From positions 139,503 through 203,502 of the forward strand of contig JAKVBX010000004.1 in assembly GCA_022446795.1 (NCBI GenBank): DNA of 64,000 nt. The letters run 5' to 3'. A program made the position numbers and the translations under genes. Within the stretch, counting starts at the first letter, position 1, and the number at the start of each line of letters is the position of its first letter. Below the pieces are notes generated by a model, which searched no databases, was not told the origin of the DNA, and saw only the letters and a list, made by a program, of their open reading frames with translations. Positions 62,275-64,000 of this stretch are shown here, piece after piece. Origin of the DNA: Phycisphaerales bacterium (lineage in GTDB: Bacteria > Planctomycetota > Phycisphaerae > Phycisphaerales > SM1A02).

Positions 62275-64000
62275 CTACCTCCGCATCACCGCAGCGTCGG
62301 CGTTCATCATCGTGGAACAGACAATCACCAGGGCCGCCCGTGCTGCTGCATCGTCCAATGACTCACCGTCGGGAATGGCCAGGATCGCTCGAGCGGCATC
62401 CAGGTCCTCAGCCAGCACCTGGCGCTCCCGCTCATGAAGCGCCAACAGGACATCCCGTTCATTGGACGTGGGTGGTCGACTCGTCAACAACCGCCACGCC
62501 ATCGTGATGCGATCCGTCGTGGAGGGTCCAGCCTCCTGCTCGACACGCTCCGCCAGGATCCGTGCCGCTTCGACGAACTGTGGATCATTCAGCAATACCA
62601 GCGCCTGCAATGGCGTACTGGTGGTCTGTCGCCTCGCGAGACAGACATCACGCTTGGCCGCATCGAAGATCATCATTGATGGTGGCGGCGAGGTCAGCTT
62701 CCAGAACGTGTAGAGGCTGCGGCGATACAGCGAGTCACCGGTCCCTTGCGGATAGACACTGCCGCTCTTTTCCTGCCACAGGCCCGCGGGTTGGTAGGGA
62801 TAGACGCTTGGCCCGCCGACACGCTGGACCAGCAATCCACTCGTAGCCAGGGCATGATCACGGATCATCTCCGCCGACAGGCGTCCACTGGGGCCCCTGG
62901 CGAGCAGCCTGTTCTGTGGATCGATCCGGCGATGCGCTTCCGATGCACGTGATGACTGCTGGTAGGTCTCGGACATCGCCATCCGCTTGAGCATGGCCTT
63001 GACATCCCAGCCGGAATCAATGAAGTCGAGCGCCAGTTCATCCAGGAGTTCGGGGTGTGATGGCAGCAGCCCCTGGTTCCCGAAGTCCTCCGGGGTGGCC
63101 ACGATGCCGGTATTGAATAGAACAGCCCACAGACGATTGACGGCCACGCGTGCCGCCAGTGGGTTCTCACGATCCAGGGTCCATCGGGCCAGTCCCAGGC
63201 GGTTGCGCGGCAACTCCTCGGGGAAGGACATGATGCTCGCGGGCGTGTCCGGTTCAACGGCTTCCAGCCTGGCGTCGTATCGCCCACGGTCCAGGACATG
63301 ACTGACCCGCGGTTCCTCCAACTCGACCATGGTCATGATCTCGGTGGGTTGATCCAGTGCGCCGGCCAACTCCCGCCGCGCCACCTGGACCGCCTCACGG
63401 GCCTCCATCCACTCCTGGTCGTGCGTAGCGAGGTAGTAGTCGAACGCTTCCTCGGTTCCCGCGACCACGGCATCGGCCAGTGCACGTTCATCAAAGAGTT
63501 GTCGAGCCTCGACCGGTGTCAATGCCCGGTTGAAGACCCGCAGATCGTCCACCTGTCCATGCTTGAAGCCACGGTCGCGGAACCGCTGGCCGATGGTCAT
63601 CGCCCCGGGCCCACCCCCGGTGATGGGTTTCGTGAGGTGATCCTGTTCGATCTCCACGTCGACGACCTCACCATCGATGAACATCGACAGCCCGTCAGCC
63701 CGCGACGATCCATCCGAGACCAACGTGATCTGCATCCATCGGTTGAGATCCAGTGGCGTGGTGCCACGGATGCTGATGGCATTGCCGGGCCAGAAGTGAA
63801 CCAGCGACCAGGTGGGATGGCCATCCTCGATCAGCAGTTGATAGCCCTGGCTGCCCGCGTCCGTCCAGGACCGGGAGCGATGCAGAATGACCGCGCGATC
63901 CGTCCAGCCTGGCACCTTGATCCAGAGTGACAGCGTGAAGGGATCACTACGCGTGAATGCCGCCACGGTCGGGAAACGGGCGTTGTTCTCACCCGAGAGC
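62275..64000 (-). CDS. DUF1553/PSD1-domain protein with LamG-like domain, 5' end missing
   Basis: The open frame runs through the right edge (LSGENNARFPTVAAF is the most upstream readable part), so the N-terminal part, normally with cytochrome-c-like PSC1 and DUF1549 domains, lies outside. Visible are a concanavalin/LamG-like domain (SDPFTLSLWIKVPGW to DDLRVFNRALTP, about 64000-63490) and then the DUF1553 domain (NRLGLARWTLDRENPLAAR, VNRLWAVLFNTGIVATPEDF, LKRMAMSETYQQS). A GTG at 63966 is not the true start. It is followed by the DUF1501 gene in the usual pairing. Confidence 0.88.
   Translation of the reverse strand, partial: LSGENNARFPTVAAFTRSDPFTLSLWIKVPGWTDRAVILHRSRSWTDAGSQGYQLLIEDGHPTWSLVHFWPGNAISIRGTTPLDLNRWMQITLVSDGSSRADGLSMFIDGEVVDVEIEQDHLTKPITGGGPGAMTIGQRFRDRGFKHGQVDDLRVFNRALTPVEARQLFDERALADAVVAGTEEAFDYYLATHDQEWMEAREAVQVARRELAGALDQPTEIMTMVELEEPRVSHVLDRGRYDARLEAVEPDTPASIMSFPEELPRNRLGLARWTLDRENPLAARVAVNRLWAVLFNTGIVATPEDFGNQGLLPSHPELLDELALDFIDSGWDVKAMLKRMAMSETYQQSSRASEAHRRIDPQNRLLARGPSGRLSAEMIRDHALATSGLLVQRVGGPSVYPYQPAGLWQEKSGSVYPQGTGDSLYRRSLYTFWKLTSPPPSMMIFDAAKRDVCLARRQTTSTPLQALVLLNDPQFVEAARILAERVEQEAGPSTTDRITMAWRLLTSRPPTSNERDVLLALHERERQVLAEDLDAARAILAIPDGESLDDAAARAALVIVCSTMMNADAAVMRR

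Noticed and set aside
1-64000. CRISPR arrays, toxin-antitoxin pairs, phage or defence systems
   Set aside because: I looked for regularly spaced repeats and for characteristic proteins and found none.

Overview
The window looks like a piece of a high-GC Planctomycetota chromosome, perhaps Phycisphaerae. The evidence is a DUF1501/DUF1553 pair, three very large transmembrane Ser/Thr kinases (two with TPR-type and one with WD40 C-termini), two PEP-CTERM-like exported proteins, and a giant FG-GAP/dockerin secreted protein. It encodes peptidoglycan enzymes (FtsW, MurG). I see no integrase, transposase, phage gene or CRISPR array; gene density is high and most genes are core or metabolic.

Layout. 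1-9.7 kb: miaB (cut by the left edge), a small lipoprotein, ftsW-murG, an unknown gene plus a GGDEF diguanylate cyclase, a leftward unit (glutamine-amidotransferase-like hydrolase, YgfZ/GcvT-like protein, 52-aa membrane protein, HMG-CoA lyase) and rpsR. 9.8-16.4 kb: a TPR protein, a HEAT-repeat lipoprotein, a SIRT5-like sirtuin, fumC and a degenerate alpha/beta hydrolase. 16.5-42 kb: a dispersed phenylacetyl-CoA catabolism (paa) region. It holds thioesterase-paaF-paaG-paaH, then two giant kinases and a Cys-rich repeat protein, then paaJ-paaA-paaB-paaC-paaD, a 2-oxoacid dehydrogenase E1alpha-E1beta-E2 operon, two TlpA-like thioredoxins, a degenerate dihydrolipoamide-dehydrogenase homologue and a leftward paaN-paaY pair. 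42-50.8 kb: an APC permease fused to PTS-IIA and TrkA-C-like domains, small genes, a TPR protein, tRNA-Arg(CCU), a cupin, glpD-glpK. 51-64 kb: formylglycine-generating enzyme, peroxiredoxin, two PEP-CTERM paralogues, the third kinase, the dockerin protein, DUF1501 and a DUF1553 protein cut by the right edge.

How it fits together. PaaABC(D) would epoxidise phenylacetyl-CoA, PaaG isomerise it to the oxepin, PaaN oxidise the ring-opened aldehyde, and PaaF, PaaH and PaaJ carry out beta-oxidation to acetyl-CoA and succinyl-CoA. The usual phenylacetate-CoA ligase (PaaK), the PaaE reductase and the MaoC-type ring-opening domain are absent here. A 2-oxoacid dehydrogenase complex sits in the middle of the cluster and an amino-acid permease is divergent from paaN. 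My main hypothesis is that phenylacetyl-CoA is made directly from phenylpyruvate, that is from phenylalanine.

Regulation. Several transcription units start with a TACAAT-like hexamer only 6-10 nt before the start codon and no Shine-Dalgarno, suggesting leaderless mRNAs. The paaN/permease divergent promoter lies in a near-perfect 15-bp inverted repeat.
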